From: Martensiomyces pterosporus
Taxonomy: Eukaryota > Kickxellomycota > Kickxellomycetes > Kickxellales > Kickxellaceae
Assembly: GCA_025201845.1 (NCBI GenBank)
Contig: MU604077.1
Location: 19,761-34,860, forward strand
Length of the DNA: 15,100 bases
Direction of reading: 5' to 3'
Part shown: one piece after another, positions 8,601-14,924 of the stretch
Position numbering within the stretch: the stretch's first letter is position 1
How the letters are laid out: every line of letters begins with the position of its first letter
The notes under the pieces: model-generated
What the model was told of the DNA's origin: nothing
Database searches by the model: none
The model's input: only the letters and a program-made list of their open reading frames with translations
Position numbers and translations under genes: made by a program

Positions 8601-9695
8601 ACCGTCGAGGAGCGCGTGAGGTTTGTGCTGTGTGAGCTGCACCTGCCCAGGCAGTGGCTGTATGAGGCGTACTCGACTCGGAGCAGGTTTGACAGAGACT
8701 GGGTGGAGGCGCGTTTGGCTGTGCAGCAGCCTGCGTTCCCAGCCAACCACCCAGTCAGCGTGGCTATGCGCAAAACGTCGACTGGCAGACAGGCGTTGCC
8801 CTCCTTCTTTGGCCAGTACATGTCGCCGTCCGGACAGCGCGACGGCAGAGGCATGATGAGCAGCCACTCTTCTGCGGCATGGTCTGCGTTCCGTGGTGGA
8901 GCACCACCAGCAAAGAGCATCTCGAGCCAGCTTGACATCAGCGCTGAGGCGACGTTGCGCGAGGTTGTGTGGCTTTTGAGTGCTCGTCGGCTGGCATCAG
9001 CGCATCTACTTGTGCTGCAGCGGATTGCGCCCGATGCCATTCTGCGTGGTGACCACAGCCTGCTTGCACGGATCCTTGAGCACCTGGATCCCGAGGGTAA
9101 GGGCAGCGCTGAGAGCGTGGACTGCGTGCCATCAGAGGACTGGGCGTGCGGCGGCCAAGTGTATCTGTCGTTCTTGGCGGCTGTTGAGGATCTGCCAGCG
9201 GTGCTGAGGAGGATTGCTTCTGCTGGCAGTGGTGGCAACAGCGACACGGATCTCGATGGCGAGGAAGGCGCTGTGTCGGAGCTCGGCGATCAGGTAAGGC
9301 GCATCTACCAGCAGATGGTGAGGCTGCTTTCTGCGCTGCCATCACTCTCAGCAAGGTTTGGCACATACACGTCGAGCAGTGGCAGCAATGCGTTGGTGCA
9401 GCAGCAGCCACAGGCTCTGGGCTTTTTCGATGGCAGCGAAGCATGGTGGTACTCGGAGGAAGAGGCGCGCGAGCTGCGTGTCAAGTACTCGGTTGCAGTG
9501 TCGGACATGGCGTCAACGATCACTGGGTTCATCCAGGAGATGGAGGCGTACATGCCAGTGGGCGAGGATGGCGCTGAGCACATGGAGGCAGGTACAGCGA
9601 CTGTTCCATTGGCACAGGACATGCGCATCGTGCGCACGTGCCAGCTTGCGCAGTCGTGCTTTGACTCGCTGGTTGCTGGTGAGCTTGAGGCATAG
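2655..9695 (+). CDS. NUP98: NUP98-NUP96 precursor nucleoporin (yeast Nup145 type)
   Basis: Single 2346-residue frame from ATG 2655 (CACCATG context). The frame stays open upstream to a GTG at 2523, but no in-frame ATG lies there. Order of parts: FG repeats 2-150; GLEBS motif 156-205 with SPEELRLQDY, which binds Rae1/Gle2; more FG repeats; a GLFG-rich zone 453-673; conserved QPYGASSLF near 708; VKRLVI at 842-847; an acidic run 965-999; and the autoproteolytic domain 1002-1140 ending VEHF|SRYG. Cleavage between F1140 and S1141 would release a mobile FG nucleoporin for transport and mRNA export, and a 1206-residue Nup96 scaffold for the Y complex. The Nup96 part shows the Sec13-binding strand region (RSFRVAFGP, 1434-1442) and a helical ACE1-type body, for example DWKR at 1746-1749, and reaches its expected C-terminus (stop at 9693-9695). 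It is complete, with no visible coding intron. Confidence 0.96.
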   Translation: MFGSSGGFGSGASGSNSGGFGGFGQSNNTNRQGFGAFGQTSNAGTAAFGGSSAGFGASAGTATGGFGSTGATGGFGQSPTTGGAFGQAPRPAGGMFGGGAASTAAPAFGQSSSAGFGAMGSTSSSLFGQASGTGTAGGFGSTGSGFGGAAGVGNTGTAHTPFKPHVEHTATGVKETYQHICTMEGYKAYSPEELRLQDYLAGRKKASAMGATGGFGQSASTGAFGQAANSSTGTTGGFGTFGQSSNAGGFGSSGTGSTFGQDAAGNTGAGFGGFGSTSTAPAAGAFGASSTGSTFGQPAAAAGGFGQSSTGTAGFGGFGAAANKPAFGQPAAAAGGFGQSSTGTAGFGGFGAAANKPAFGQSSTTGFGQSSTGTTTGFGGFGASAAPASTGFGAAASTGGFGQTGTAGFGSTSTAGGFGQPSATTTGFGAAAASKPAFGGFGAPAASQPAASGGLFGQPNTGAGATGFGQSGASGFGNTASGGLFGSGNTATSAAGGGGLFGSKPATSTTGGGLFGASTAASTGVGGGLFGNTGANNAPSAVGGTAGGGLFGSTSANAAGGGLFGSAAGNAGASTGGGLFGSGLTASKPAGATGGSLFGANTTSTGGGLFGSTNAPAAGTGSTGLFGSSTGATSTLGGATGGGLFGQSKPAFGSLGAPAAGGLGSTGGGGLFGSSAGTSGIGLGGGLLGQPQQQLQANQLAAQIDKQPYGASSLFDTSKLSAKKGSGPSSSHLTATPLRSTLMEQSTVEKEKELKKRGLSLHTLSSPLTASSNRLRARGFAAPSAAMKKSSIGVTSSSAGNTPSSLNNAPSTPATTQRRETVAIFGRDGFLSPDGQMPRSSVKRLVITRRPSFSGSTVGSATKATPGSANASAAAHAPLASSESKARAGDESPLRDRARAFSSLLGSPPSMDNPWADAKGDSTQQASALSEKRAKSPAAAANKRHQSVASPDSVHARNAVASAADEHEYDDEDAPVVNEHEEDEEDEEIEDDEEQSDDEAAYWMRPSLSELRAMPARKLRAVKDFTVGRTGVGQVRFLEPVNLTTVGSLSAIAGGVVLFDDRVCTVYPDETNKPPRGEGLNVPAVISLEDCWPVDRATRQPITQVDDPRVRKHIRRLKSIDETTFIDFVEGTWVFRVEHFSRYGYDEDDEEGDELESDEAYVSRSSQMQGFRKATAASAVEAQGHLGGSRAVAHQPTTAFSFSPAVPGDGASKSPEGKGGFSASAEPNPKPAGEGTFTFGSKSSAAAPWLPNQVAQGGRRAETIRRGPVMRASLFSTSSSNADVGGSGAFQAFGTAGKRSHASTLAAGSKQQAAAATDLTASRGGFGRIQVRSPAIPFLFPDRKASAAASVKQGGKTGRRRIHKDHISHATTGSVAPSVSASIDVLDLPPPNKYLRTSESRIVRNLLASPRPYAKSVTHGRSGLGADAGMMMARSFRVAFGPQGQLVYLQSSYTRSRSSGGGISGPATSVVIDNVSRHVHAAPGSSVTLAQSDSHSNGVGVDEDSGADTHLLEYQSGLHLSMVRAQWEHADVQWSDAAPSACPAVVFRDDITIASVVESLARLADEGAAAGIPSEERRILELASVLFDNLAKEEGEDELEDDQVARIRVVRRRQALTRWLMAAVYDAVQRDLVQAGEKQSPAAASVFALLTGHKIEAACLAATSHRDYRLATLVSQCGSGGVGGGGSDKQVRSLIRAQLERLNTMGTNSDVAADYRLVYELLSGNVSWEAESSSSPARSYIASGIDWKRAFGLGFWYAQSPADSISDAVRVYESAFARESPPAPIASPLPRWLFTGANAAHDSCSQHQIECAVSGYATEAPTVPMELAHRAIDLYSRGVWDPVYQLLKLYSEPSRPLESSLVSESFSAARGDSRLSAMLAWLLCVVRRCRGFEDAQRDSDGGLTSVAYDQLLAGWAFQLECLGQWHWSCYLLLQLSSSTHKTHAIRSLLERSLQNSLPTSTLPPAVGGDLLPATQFGVEGIDTVEERVRFVLCELHLPRQWLYEAYSTRSRFDRDWVEARLAVQQPAFPANHPVSVAMRKTSTGRQALPSFFGQYMSPSGQRDGRGMMSSHSSAAWSAFRGGAPPAKSISSQLDISAEATLREVVWLLSARRLASAHLLVLQRIAPDAILRGDHSLLARILEHLDPEGKGSAESVDCVPSEDWACGGQVYLSFLAAVEDLPAVLRRIASAGSGGNSDTDLDGEEGAVSELGDQVRRIYQQMVRLLSALPSLSARFGTYTSSSGSNALVQQQPQALGFFDGSEAWWYSEEEARELRVKYSVAVSDMASTITGFIQEMEAYMPVGEDGAEHMEAGTATVPLAQDMRIVRTCQLAQSCFDSLVAGELEA
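3540..3731 (+). repeat. tandem 96-bp coding repeat in the FG region
   Basis: Two adjacent 96-base units (3540-3635 and 3636-3731) encode the same 32 residues, containing GGFGQSSTGTAGFGGFG and ANKPAFGQ at the junction. The copies differ at several silent positions, so the duplication is not an assembly echo and the protein sequence seems constrained or recently copied. Confidence 0.9.
5592..5649 (+). repeat. acidic low-complexity tract
   Basis: Mainly GAG/GAC/GAA codons, part of the Asp/Glu run at residues 965-999 just before the autoproteolytic domain. A second acidic run (residues about 1144-1159) follows directly after the cleavage site. Confidence 0.85.
6072..6077 (+). other. autoproteolysis site HF|S in NUP98-NUP96
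   Basis: TTT TCG encode F1140 and S1141, preceded by H1139. In NUP98 relatives this His-Phe-Ser triad self-cleaves through the Ser, in the conserved setting GxWVFxVxHFSxYG. All key residues are present, so cleavage is expected. Confidence 0.9.
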
Positions 9696-9856
9696 CCCGC
9701 TCCCAGTTTGTAGCAGTGTCTTTCACGCTTGTTCATTTCAATACATGGCATTGCAAGAGCAAGATTGTGTGTGGGCGATGGGACATCCAGGATTGCGATG
9801 GCGTTATGCAGTGCCTGTGTCGCATAGCACACCCATTGTCTCTCCCTTGACCTGCT

Positions 9857-9861
9857 ATTGG
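9857..9861 (+). promoter_or_regulatory. inverted CCAAT box of the acyltransferase gene
   Basis: ATTGG 31 bases before the TATA box at 9893-9899, comparable to the CCAAT/TATA spacing of the left F-box-like gene. Confidence 0.4.
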
Positions 9862-9892
9862 CTGCCAGAGCCTATTATCTACCCCTTGGTAC

Positions 9893-9899
9893 TATATAA
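9893..9899 (+). promoter_or_regulatory. TATA box of the acyltransferase gene
   Basis: TATATAA within GTACTATATAAGTGG, about 200 bases before the ATG at 10098. It is the best TATA match in the window. An AT-rich ATTTTTAATACTAATATA stretch near 9976 is a weaker alternative. Confidence 0.6.
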
Positions 9900-10097
9900 G
9901 TGGTTTATGCACCGCTCACATGCGGCTCAGGGCCTCTTTTCCTAGCTTGCTTCTACTCTGACCCCCTCTGGGTATTATTTTTAATACTAATATACTCTGG
10001 TCCACTCTACGACACTCCATCTTTTCGCTCACTCACCACCCGCCAACCTCCCTTCCGGTACGCTGCAGCTGCCCTGTTTCTTATCTACCGCTTTACA

Positions 10098-11573
10098 ATG
10101 GAGCAGTTTACCAGCACCGTCGAGTCGCAGGTTATCCCGATGTCGACTATTGATATGCTACCAGGCATATTCAATACTTCCTTTGTGAACTTTTACAAGA
10201 ACCATAGCGCAGTGGATGAGTTCATGCCTTTTGACCAGCTCAAAACTGCATTCTACCTTGCGCTACAGGCATTCCCAATACTGGCAGGACACCTGAAACA
10301 GACTGGAGATGCCCGCTTCAGCATTGTGGTCGACAAGGAGAACCTCAACATGCCTGAGTATCTGGAGTCCACTAGCGGCGTTCACTACAAGGACATCGAG
10401 TCTTCAGGATTCGACAAGAGAGTGTGGCCAAGTGGTGTAGCAACGGTAGGGCAAATAATGGCACCCGATGCAAATGGCATTATCAAAATCGCAAACGTTC
10501 ACATCGTACGGTTCAAGGACAACAGCGGTCTCATCCTGTTTCTCAACATCATTCACTGCGTCGCAGACGGATTCGCATATTTTGCCTTTCTCAACCACTG
10601 GGCGGCAGTGTGTAAGGCAATGCACAGCGGAGCCGTCGAAACGCCTAAGCCTGTGGTTGAGTTCACCTTTGACCGCTCCATTATCGAGCAGAGTCTTCCG
10701 ACGGAGCGCAAGCAGCTGGGTGCGCCTACAAGCAGCATCTTTGCACAGCCTAGTCTCCTTTCCAAATGGCTCGCATGGATGTCTCCTGAGATGCGTGGGA
10801 GTATGCTGAGGCTTCTTGTTTCACTCATAACCACTGAAACGCACGTATTCCACATAGCCGACAGCACGCTGGAAACACTGCGCTCGTCTATTAGCGGGTT
10901 TGTACCTGAAGGGATGCACCTGTCAGACAACGATGTTCTGATGGCATTGCTCAGCAAGACGTATGCCCAGGCGCAGCATAGTGTGAAAAAGAAGAGTGGC
11001 AATATTGTTACACGGGTGCTTGGCTCAATAGGCAGTGCTGTCTTTGGCCGGCTGTTTAGGGCGGAGGAGCACCAAGCAACCGGCGTAGTATGCGACATTC
11101 GGCCACGCATAGGTATTGCTGATAAGAACTACATTGGCGCCCCATTGATAGTGCCCTCGATTAGAAACACCCTTAGTGACTTGCTAATGCCTACTACTGC
11201 CAAGTCCTTGGCTATAATTGCATCTGGCGTCAGGAGGTGCGTCAACAGCTTGGATGCACCGTATATTAGCACCTACATTGACGCAATGAATTCTACGCCG
11301 TCATTCTTCGCACAACAGGTGGGCTATCTTCTAAAGAACCGCACTGCTTTTCGTGCCTCTAATCATACGCGGTTCAGGATGTTTGAAGCGGACTTTGGCG
11401 ACGGCCACCAGGAGTGGGTGACCTTTATCAAAGACAGGCCAGGAACGATTATTTTCATGCCCTGCCCACCCCCTATGAAAGGAGTCAACGTTTCTATGTG
11501 TGTTGAACCCCTTGTCCTTAGGGAATTGCTCGCGAACGAGTACTGGATGAGCGTTGCTTCCCAGATAAGCTAG
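10098..11573 (+). CDS. BAHD-type acyltransferase (transferase family)
   Basis: The 491-residue frame starts at ATG 10098 (ACAATGG, A at -3) and ends at TAG 11571-11573. The frame stays open back to a GTG at 9900, but that part covers the TATA box and has no ATG. HCVADG at residues 153-158 is the catalytic HxxxDG motif, whose His activates the acceptor hydroxyl or amine. DFGDG at 432-436 stands in for the structural DFGWG motif, with Asp replacing Trp. Length and motif spacing fit BAHD-like enzymes such as fungal O-acetyltransferases, which move an acyl group from CoA to small molecules. There is no signal peptide or membrane segment, so it is probably cytosolic. The substrate cannot be told; no other biosynthetic gene is intact nearby, only a reductase fragment just downstream. 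Confidence 0.87.
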   Translation: MEQFTSTVESQVIPMSTIDMLPGIFNTSFVNFYKNHSAVDEFMPFDQLKTAFYLALQAFPILAGHLKQTGDARFSIVVDKENLNMPEYLESTSGVHYKDIESSGFDKRVWPSGVATVGQIMAPDANGIIKIANVHIVRFKDNSGLILFLNIIHCVADGFAYFAFLNHWAAVCKAMHSGAVETPKPVVEFTFDRSIIEQSLPTERKQLGAPTSSIFAQPSLLSKWLAWMSPEMRGSMLRLLVSLITTETHVFHIADSTLETLRSSISGFVPEGMHLSDNDVLMALLSKTYAQAQHSVKKKSGNIVTRVLGSIGSAVFGRLFRAEEHQATGVVCDIRPRIGIADKNYIGAPLIVPSIRNTLSDLLMPTTAKSLAIIASGVRRCVNSLDAPYISTYIDAMNSTPSFFAQQVGYLLKNRTAFRASNHTRFRMFEADFGDGHQEWVTFIKDRPGTIIFMPCPPPMKGVNVSMCVEPLVLRELLANEYWMSVASQIS

Positions 11574-11652
11574 CCAAAGGGTCCCGGATTCGTTTCGTAG
11601 TTTTTGTGCTCAGATATCTCGCCAATACATCTGCTTTACACTTCGCTTTGCT

Positions 11653-11919
11653 CACAAGTACATCCAGCACCACATCACTGCCGATGGCACCAGCGTCTGG
11701 AGGCACCTGAAAGAGAAGAACGGCAGCATATATGTCTGCTGATCGGCTGATCGCTTGGCCAAAGACCTTGTCACTACAATGCTGCGCATCTTTGAGCAGG
11801 TTGGTAGTATTTCGCCAGACAGCGCCAAGAACTATCTCAGCGGCTTCGTCTCTGCTGGTCGCTATGCCAAAATCACTTGGCAAATCGGCCACTGCGTGGG
11901 ATTAGCAGCATCGATATGA
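11653..11919 (+). pseudogene. C-terminal fragment of an NADPH diflavin reductase (Tah18/NDOR1- or CPR-like)
   Basis: One frame from 11653 reads HKYIQHHITADGTSVW, then GSIYVC, an in-frame TGA at 11740-11742, then SADRLAKD and NYLSGFVSAGRYAKITWQ. This matches the end of the NADPH-binding domain of diflavin reductases: the (V/I)YVQ strand, the YVCG motif, the helix after it, and the terminal aromatic near W (11878-11880). The TGA falls where the conserved Gly of YVCG is expected, so one base change from GGA would explain it. The FMN and FAD domains are absent: the acyltransferase stop lies only 79 bases upstream. Homology fades upstream of about 11635. The wording SPDSAKNYL suggests the Tah18/NDOR1 branch, which serves cytosolic Fe-S assembly, but cytochrome P450 reductase is possible. 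After W the frame runs 12 codons to TGA 11917-11919. It is probably not functional. Confidence 0.75.
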
Positions 11920-12561
11920 CAGTCAGTCTTGATCGAGCTGGTGGACAGATGTCATCAATTTGATAGGGAGGTATATGTGCTGAAAGAGAGAAGAGGCTAG
12001 AGGAGTGCTAAATGAATACTGGAGCGATTGCTAAGACCGACTAGCGGTTTCCTGTCCGGCAGGAGAGGGTGCTCTTGTAGGTAGACAATAGGTGACAGCC
12101 AGACATATTTCTTCCTAGTGGGTGTGGATTCATAATTGCGCGTCAGCCTGTTAGAGGTGAGAATCGCCTACTATGCAGAAATGACATTGTGCATATCGTT
12201 CTTTTCGAGTTGGAGTACCCTGCTCTGCGTAGTTGGTGATTGAAAAAGAACAGCATTCCATATAAGCACAGCGTATCCACTACCACTGGTTGTGCAGAAA
12301 AGACCAATGCTCATTGATCATCATCCGGTTGTGGAGTAGGCAATAGAGCATGATTTGTTCACAGAACCGAGCCAGGAAATTGACAACCTTCCATCTATGC
12401 GTGAGCGAATCGGTGGGTAGTGTTCCCGTGGTTGATTTCGCTTGGTGCTTGCCATTTTGACAGTTTCTCAAGCAGCAATATCTGATGCCCGCTTTTCTCC
12501 TCCACTCCCCCTTCAACTGTTGGCGGGATCGAATACCACTTTGTTGAGAGCGCCAACTGTG
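11920..12561. other. intergenic stretch without a recognisable gene
   Basis: Only short frames are present on both strands, with stops frequent in all. A 78-codon minus-strand frame at 12280-12516 has no recognisable similarity. I see no terminal repeats or transposase motifs. Confidence 0.6.
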
Positions 12562-12630
12562 CCCGGGTTGAGAAGAAGAAGAAGAAATTTATTGACCCGG
12601 GTTGAGAAGCACGTAATTATTTCCCCGGGT
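12562..12630 (+). repeat. repeated CCCGGGTTGAGAAG motif
   Basis: The 14-mer CCCGGGTTGAGAAG occurs at 12562-12575 and again at 12596-12609 (34-base period), and CCCGGGT recurs at 12624-12630. A short GAA microsatellite (about 12571-12587) lies between the first two copies. It sits 140-210 bases before the right F-box-like gene. Confidence 0.85.
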
Positions 12631-12632
12631 CT

Positions 12633-12736
12633 GCTTTTCGCTTGGCTATTCCTTGGCTTCGCAAACACTCAAGCTGCTGATTATTCTCAATAGCACTTGT
12701 TTTACCTATCGCTTCGCTTATCCTAATAACACAACT
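12633..12736 (+). repeat. leader repeat, copy A
   Basis: About 105 bases directly upstream of the right F-box-like gene that recur at 14742-14840. Shared blocks include the 17-mer GCTTCGCAAACACTCAA (12656-12672), TTATTCTCAATA (12681-12692) and CGCTTCGCTT. By eye the two copies are roughly 80% identical with small gaps. Confidence 0.8.
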
Positions 12737-12765
12737 TTTCCATTTTTCCATTGTTCTTTTTTCTG

Positions 12766-12768
12766 TAG
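12766..12768 (+). other. possible splice acceptor directly before the F-box-like ATG
   Basis: CTTTTTTCTGTAG ends at 12768, immediately followed by ATG 12769, with CCTAATAAC upstream (12722-12730) as a possible branch point. A 5'-UTR intron is plausible. The donor is unclear; CAC|GTAATT at 12613 is a weak candidate. Without splicing, the ATG would have a poor T at -3. Confidence 0.35.
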
Positions 12769-14463
12769 ATGGCACACATAAAAGACTTGCACCTACACAT
12801 GCTGCAGATGGTACTAGCGTACTTTTACCATGGAACAACGAAGCGCTGTAATCTCCAGGGGTTTAGGCAGCTATTACCTCCTGCTGCAGTCTGTCGTGTT
12901 TGGAGAGAGTGCATGCTTCCATATATATACTACATAGCACACCTCGAGTACCATATCAAAAAAACGGACGAGGATAAGGAAACAGCACAGCCAAAATATG
13001 AGCGGAAGTCAAACATCGACCTTATTGTCTCACAGCGATTCAGTAGTGCAGTTAGACAGCTGCGCATAGAATCACCCAGGTGTCCACTAAAATTTTCAGA
13101 AGTGATTCATGGTCTGGATGCCTTTGGTTTCAGTTCAAACCACTGGCGAACGGTTAATGCACTACGCATTCATGTAGCCCTTGAAGGTGTTGCTGCTAGT
13201 GATAGCCCGCCTAGTTCTGGTGACAACGAAGCGTTGGCAGCACAGTTAACAGAGTACTTTGGACGACACCTTCCAAATATTGGTGATTTGCACATACAGA
13301 TTTTTCCTCAACCAAATGCAGCTCGATTCTTGTCGAATAAGTTGGTCAACTTGTATATCAGCCAGTTGCATTCACTTAGGTGCTTTCCTGCCCCTATCAC
13401 CTTCAGCTGCCATTCATTTTCATCAACAATCAGGCGTTTAAGAGTTGGTATTGCCCCTGGAGTCACAAACCGGCTTCCGCAGCTGCTGGCTTCGCCACTA
13501 GAGATTCTAGAACTGTTTGACATCCCACATAATTTCGCTTGGTGGACATTCATTGGTGCCGCAACCACCCATGTCGAGTTTACCAATCTGCGTGAACTTG
13601 AGCTTCAATTTCGCAAACTACCAGAAAATAAAGAAGAATCAAACAGTTCCAACAGACAAATGCGCACGAATGCGATATCAGCATTCGACATTGGCAATCG
13701 CAAACTATCCTTTCCAATGTTGACAGAACTACGCATACTCTATAGCCCTTACAACGATGGCTCATTTTATTCAGCGTTTATCGACTCGCCTCTCCAATAT
13801 GTCAAGATCCAGAGTTCGTTCAAATCAGTTCAGTACATGGATCCCCGCATTCTGTTTAACGTATCAGGTATTCGCTTCAACATTCGCAGTGTTTCACCAG
13901 ACGACTACAGTGATTATGTCAAGTTCTATTGCAAGCTGCTTGGTACACCATCAAATGCAAAAACTGTTTGGCTGAATGTGTATAACAGTAGTGTGCCTTT
14001 GCCTACACCAGGCACAATCGAATGGACAAGCCTAGAGCATCTAACTCTTCAAACAAACATACGTCTTGTGTCAACTATTCAAATCATCACTCAGCTGCCA
14101 AAGCTACACACGCTTCGAGTTGAGAATATCATCGATGAGCTCAACGAAGCTGGCGCAAACCTGCAAGCGATTCTCAGTAAAATTTCGATACAAATACAGC
14201 CTATTACCGCTAATGTCAAGAGTTTTTCAATTTATTCACTCCCCACACGCATAGGCTCAGTCAGTTATTTCCCCTCCAGACTGCCACTGGTATTCAGCCT
14301 GGATATCATGCGCTACGTGACCGTTCTTATTCGATCCCTGAACAAGGTGGTTGTACCGGATTTATATGTCTCTGACATCAAGGAATTCTCTGTTCGCTAT
14401 GAAGATTTGTTTCCTCATTTGCATGACCTTCAAGTGTTGGGTGCAAGTGAAGAGCATGACTAG
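12769..14463 (+). CDS. F-box-like / LRR-like protein
   Basis: 564 residues from ATG 12769 to TAG 14461-14463. The N-terminus (residues 5-60) is F-box-like, closing with VCRVWRECMLPYIY at 41-54, the segment shared with the left-edge gene. The rest is a set of irregular leucine-rich-like units such as FTNLRELEL, FPMLTELRI, WTSLEHLTL, LPKLHTLRV and FPHLHDLQV, suggesting a solenoid. The family role, binding Skp1 and presenting substrates to a ubiquitin ligase, is inferred; no substrate is indicated. Base composition is clearly AT-richer than the nucleoporin gene and the left paralogue, with many AAA, AAT and ATT codons, so it may be a younger or faster-changing family member. Leader copies A and B flank it, which suggests local duplication. 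In-frame ATGs at residues 11 and 14 are alternative starts. Confidence 0.75.
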   Translation: MAHIKDLHLHMLQMVLAYFYHGTTKRCNLQGFRQLLPPAAVCRVWRECMLPYIYYIAHLEYHIKKTDEDKETAQPKYERKSNIDLIVSQRFSSAVRQLRIESPRCPLKFSEVIHGLDAFGFSSNHWRTVNALRIHVALEGVAASDSPPSSGDNEALAAQLTEYFGRHLPNIGDLHIQIFPQPNAARFLSNKLVNLYISQLHSLRCFPAPITFSCHSFSSTIRRLRVGIAPGVTNRLPQLLASPLEILELFDIPHNFAWWTFIGAATTHVEFTNLRELELQFRKLPENKEESNSSNRQMRTNAISAFDIGNRKLSFPMLTELRILYSPYNDGSFYSAFIDSPLQYVKIQSSFKSVQYMDPRILFNVSGIRFNIRSVSPDDYSDYVKFYCKLLGTPSNAKTVWLNVYNSSVPLPTPGTIEWTSLEHLTLQTNIRLVSTIQIITQLPKLHTLRVENIIDELNEAGANLQAILSKISIQIQPITANVKSFSIYSLPTRIGSVSYFPSRLPLVFSLDIMRYVTVLIRSLNKVVVPDLYVSDIKEFSVRYEDLFPHLHDLQVLGASEEHD

Positions 14464-14595
14464 TACTCAAGTGTCAATTCTCTTTTATCTTATATTTTTC
14501 TTCGCTTTTTCGCTTTTCTCTGTTTGCATTTAACAAATGAACACTCTCGCCACACTTGTTTCCATGGTATAGCCTGCATTGTTGGTATCAAAGAT

Positions 14596-14624
14596 TAACG
14601 AGTTAGCTTTCAGCCAACTCGTTA
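14596..14624. repeat. hairpin: 9-bp perfect inverted repeat
   Basis: TAACGAGTT (14596-14604) and AACTCGTTA (14616-14624) are perfect reverse complements around an 11-base loop, and GC/GC inside the loop can add two pairs after one mismatch. It lies 132 bases after the F-box-like stop, so it may be in the 3' UTR or mark a transcript end. Confidence 0.75.
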
Positions 14625-14718
14625 TTATCAGCTTGTTGAATGGGGGGAGCGAAGTGAAGTGTGAAGCTAGTGTATTGTAATGTTGGCAGGTTTGGCTGCA
14701 AGGCCTGAGCAGAGGCGT

Positions 14719-14728
14719 GCATAAATAC
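14719..14728 (+). promoter_or_regulatory. TATA-like box upstream of leader copy B
   Basis: GCATAAATAC, the same 10-mer as the TATA-like box of the left F-box-like gene. It lies 14 bases before leader copy B and implies a plus-strand transcript that starts near 14750 and continues past the right edge. Confidence 0.45.
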
Positions 14729-14741
14729 TTATCCTGAGCTT

Positions 14742-14840
14742 GCTTTTCCCTTGGATGTTCCATAGCTTCGCAAACACTCAAATCACTTATTATTCTCAAT
14801 ACTCGCTACACCTTTCGCTTCGCTTGCCCTAACAACACTA
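14742..14840 (+). repeat. leader repeat, copy B
   Basis: Direct-orientation copy of 12633-12736, 2.1 kb downstream. It contains the same GCTTCGCAAACACTCAA (14765-14781) and TTATTCTCAATA (14790-14801). Its end reads CCCTAAC, a better branch-point match than copy A. Confidence 0.8.
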
Positions 14841-14924
14841 CTAGCCTCTGCACCGTCAAACGTCGACTATCTCACTGGTTTTTGTGATTACAAGTCGCCC
14901 ATGTCACACTCAGCATAGGATTCG

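Larger units (their letters stand above)
9696..10097 (+). promoter_or_regulatory. intergenic region: NUP98-NUP96 3' UTR and acyltransferase promoter
   Basis: The first part is the presumed 3' UTR of the nucleoporin gene; no clear AATAAA is present. The second part holds ATTGG at 9857-9861 and TATATAA at 9893-9899, followed by about 200 bases of pyrimidine-rich leader up to the ATG at 10098. No ORF here resembles a gene. Confidence 0.6.

Noticed and set aside
9900..10097. 66-codon N-terminal extension of the acyltransferase
   Set aside because: It begins with GTG at the TATA box and has no ATG; the family N-terminus begins at 10098.
11740..11742. TGA after a Cys codon in a redox-enzyme frame as possible selenocysteine, which is known in a few early-diverging fungi
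   Set aside because: The position corresponds to the conserved Gly of YVCG, the upstream domains of the enzyme are missing, and no evident SECIS-like structure was recognised. A one-base nonsense change in a pseudogene is simpler.
11518..11892. 124-codon minus-strand frame
   Set aside because: It is antisense to the acyltransferase end and the reductase fragment; the plus-strand reading explains the sequence better.
12094..12231. Short plus-strand open frame containing HIVLFELEYPALRSW as a possible gene remnant
   Set aside because: Only about 46 codons, no ATG near its start and no recognised family.
12633..14840. Leader copies A and B as terminal repeats of a transposon carrying the F-box-like gene
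   Set aside because: The copies are only about 80% alike, the gene has no transposase, and no target-site duplication or inverted ends are visible; promoter duplication is simpler.
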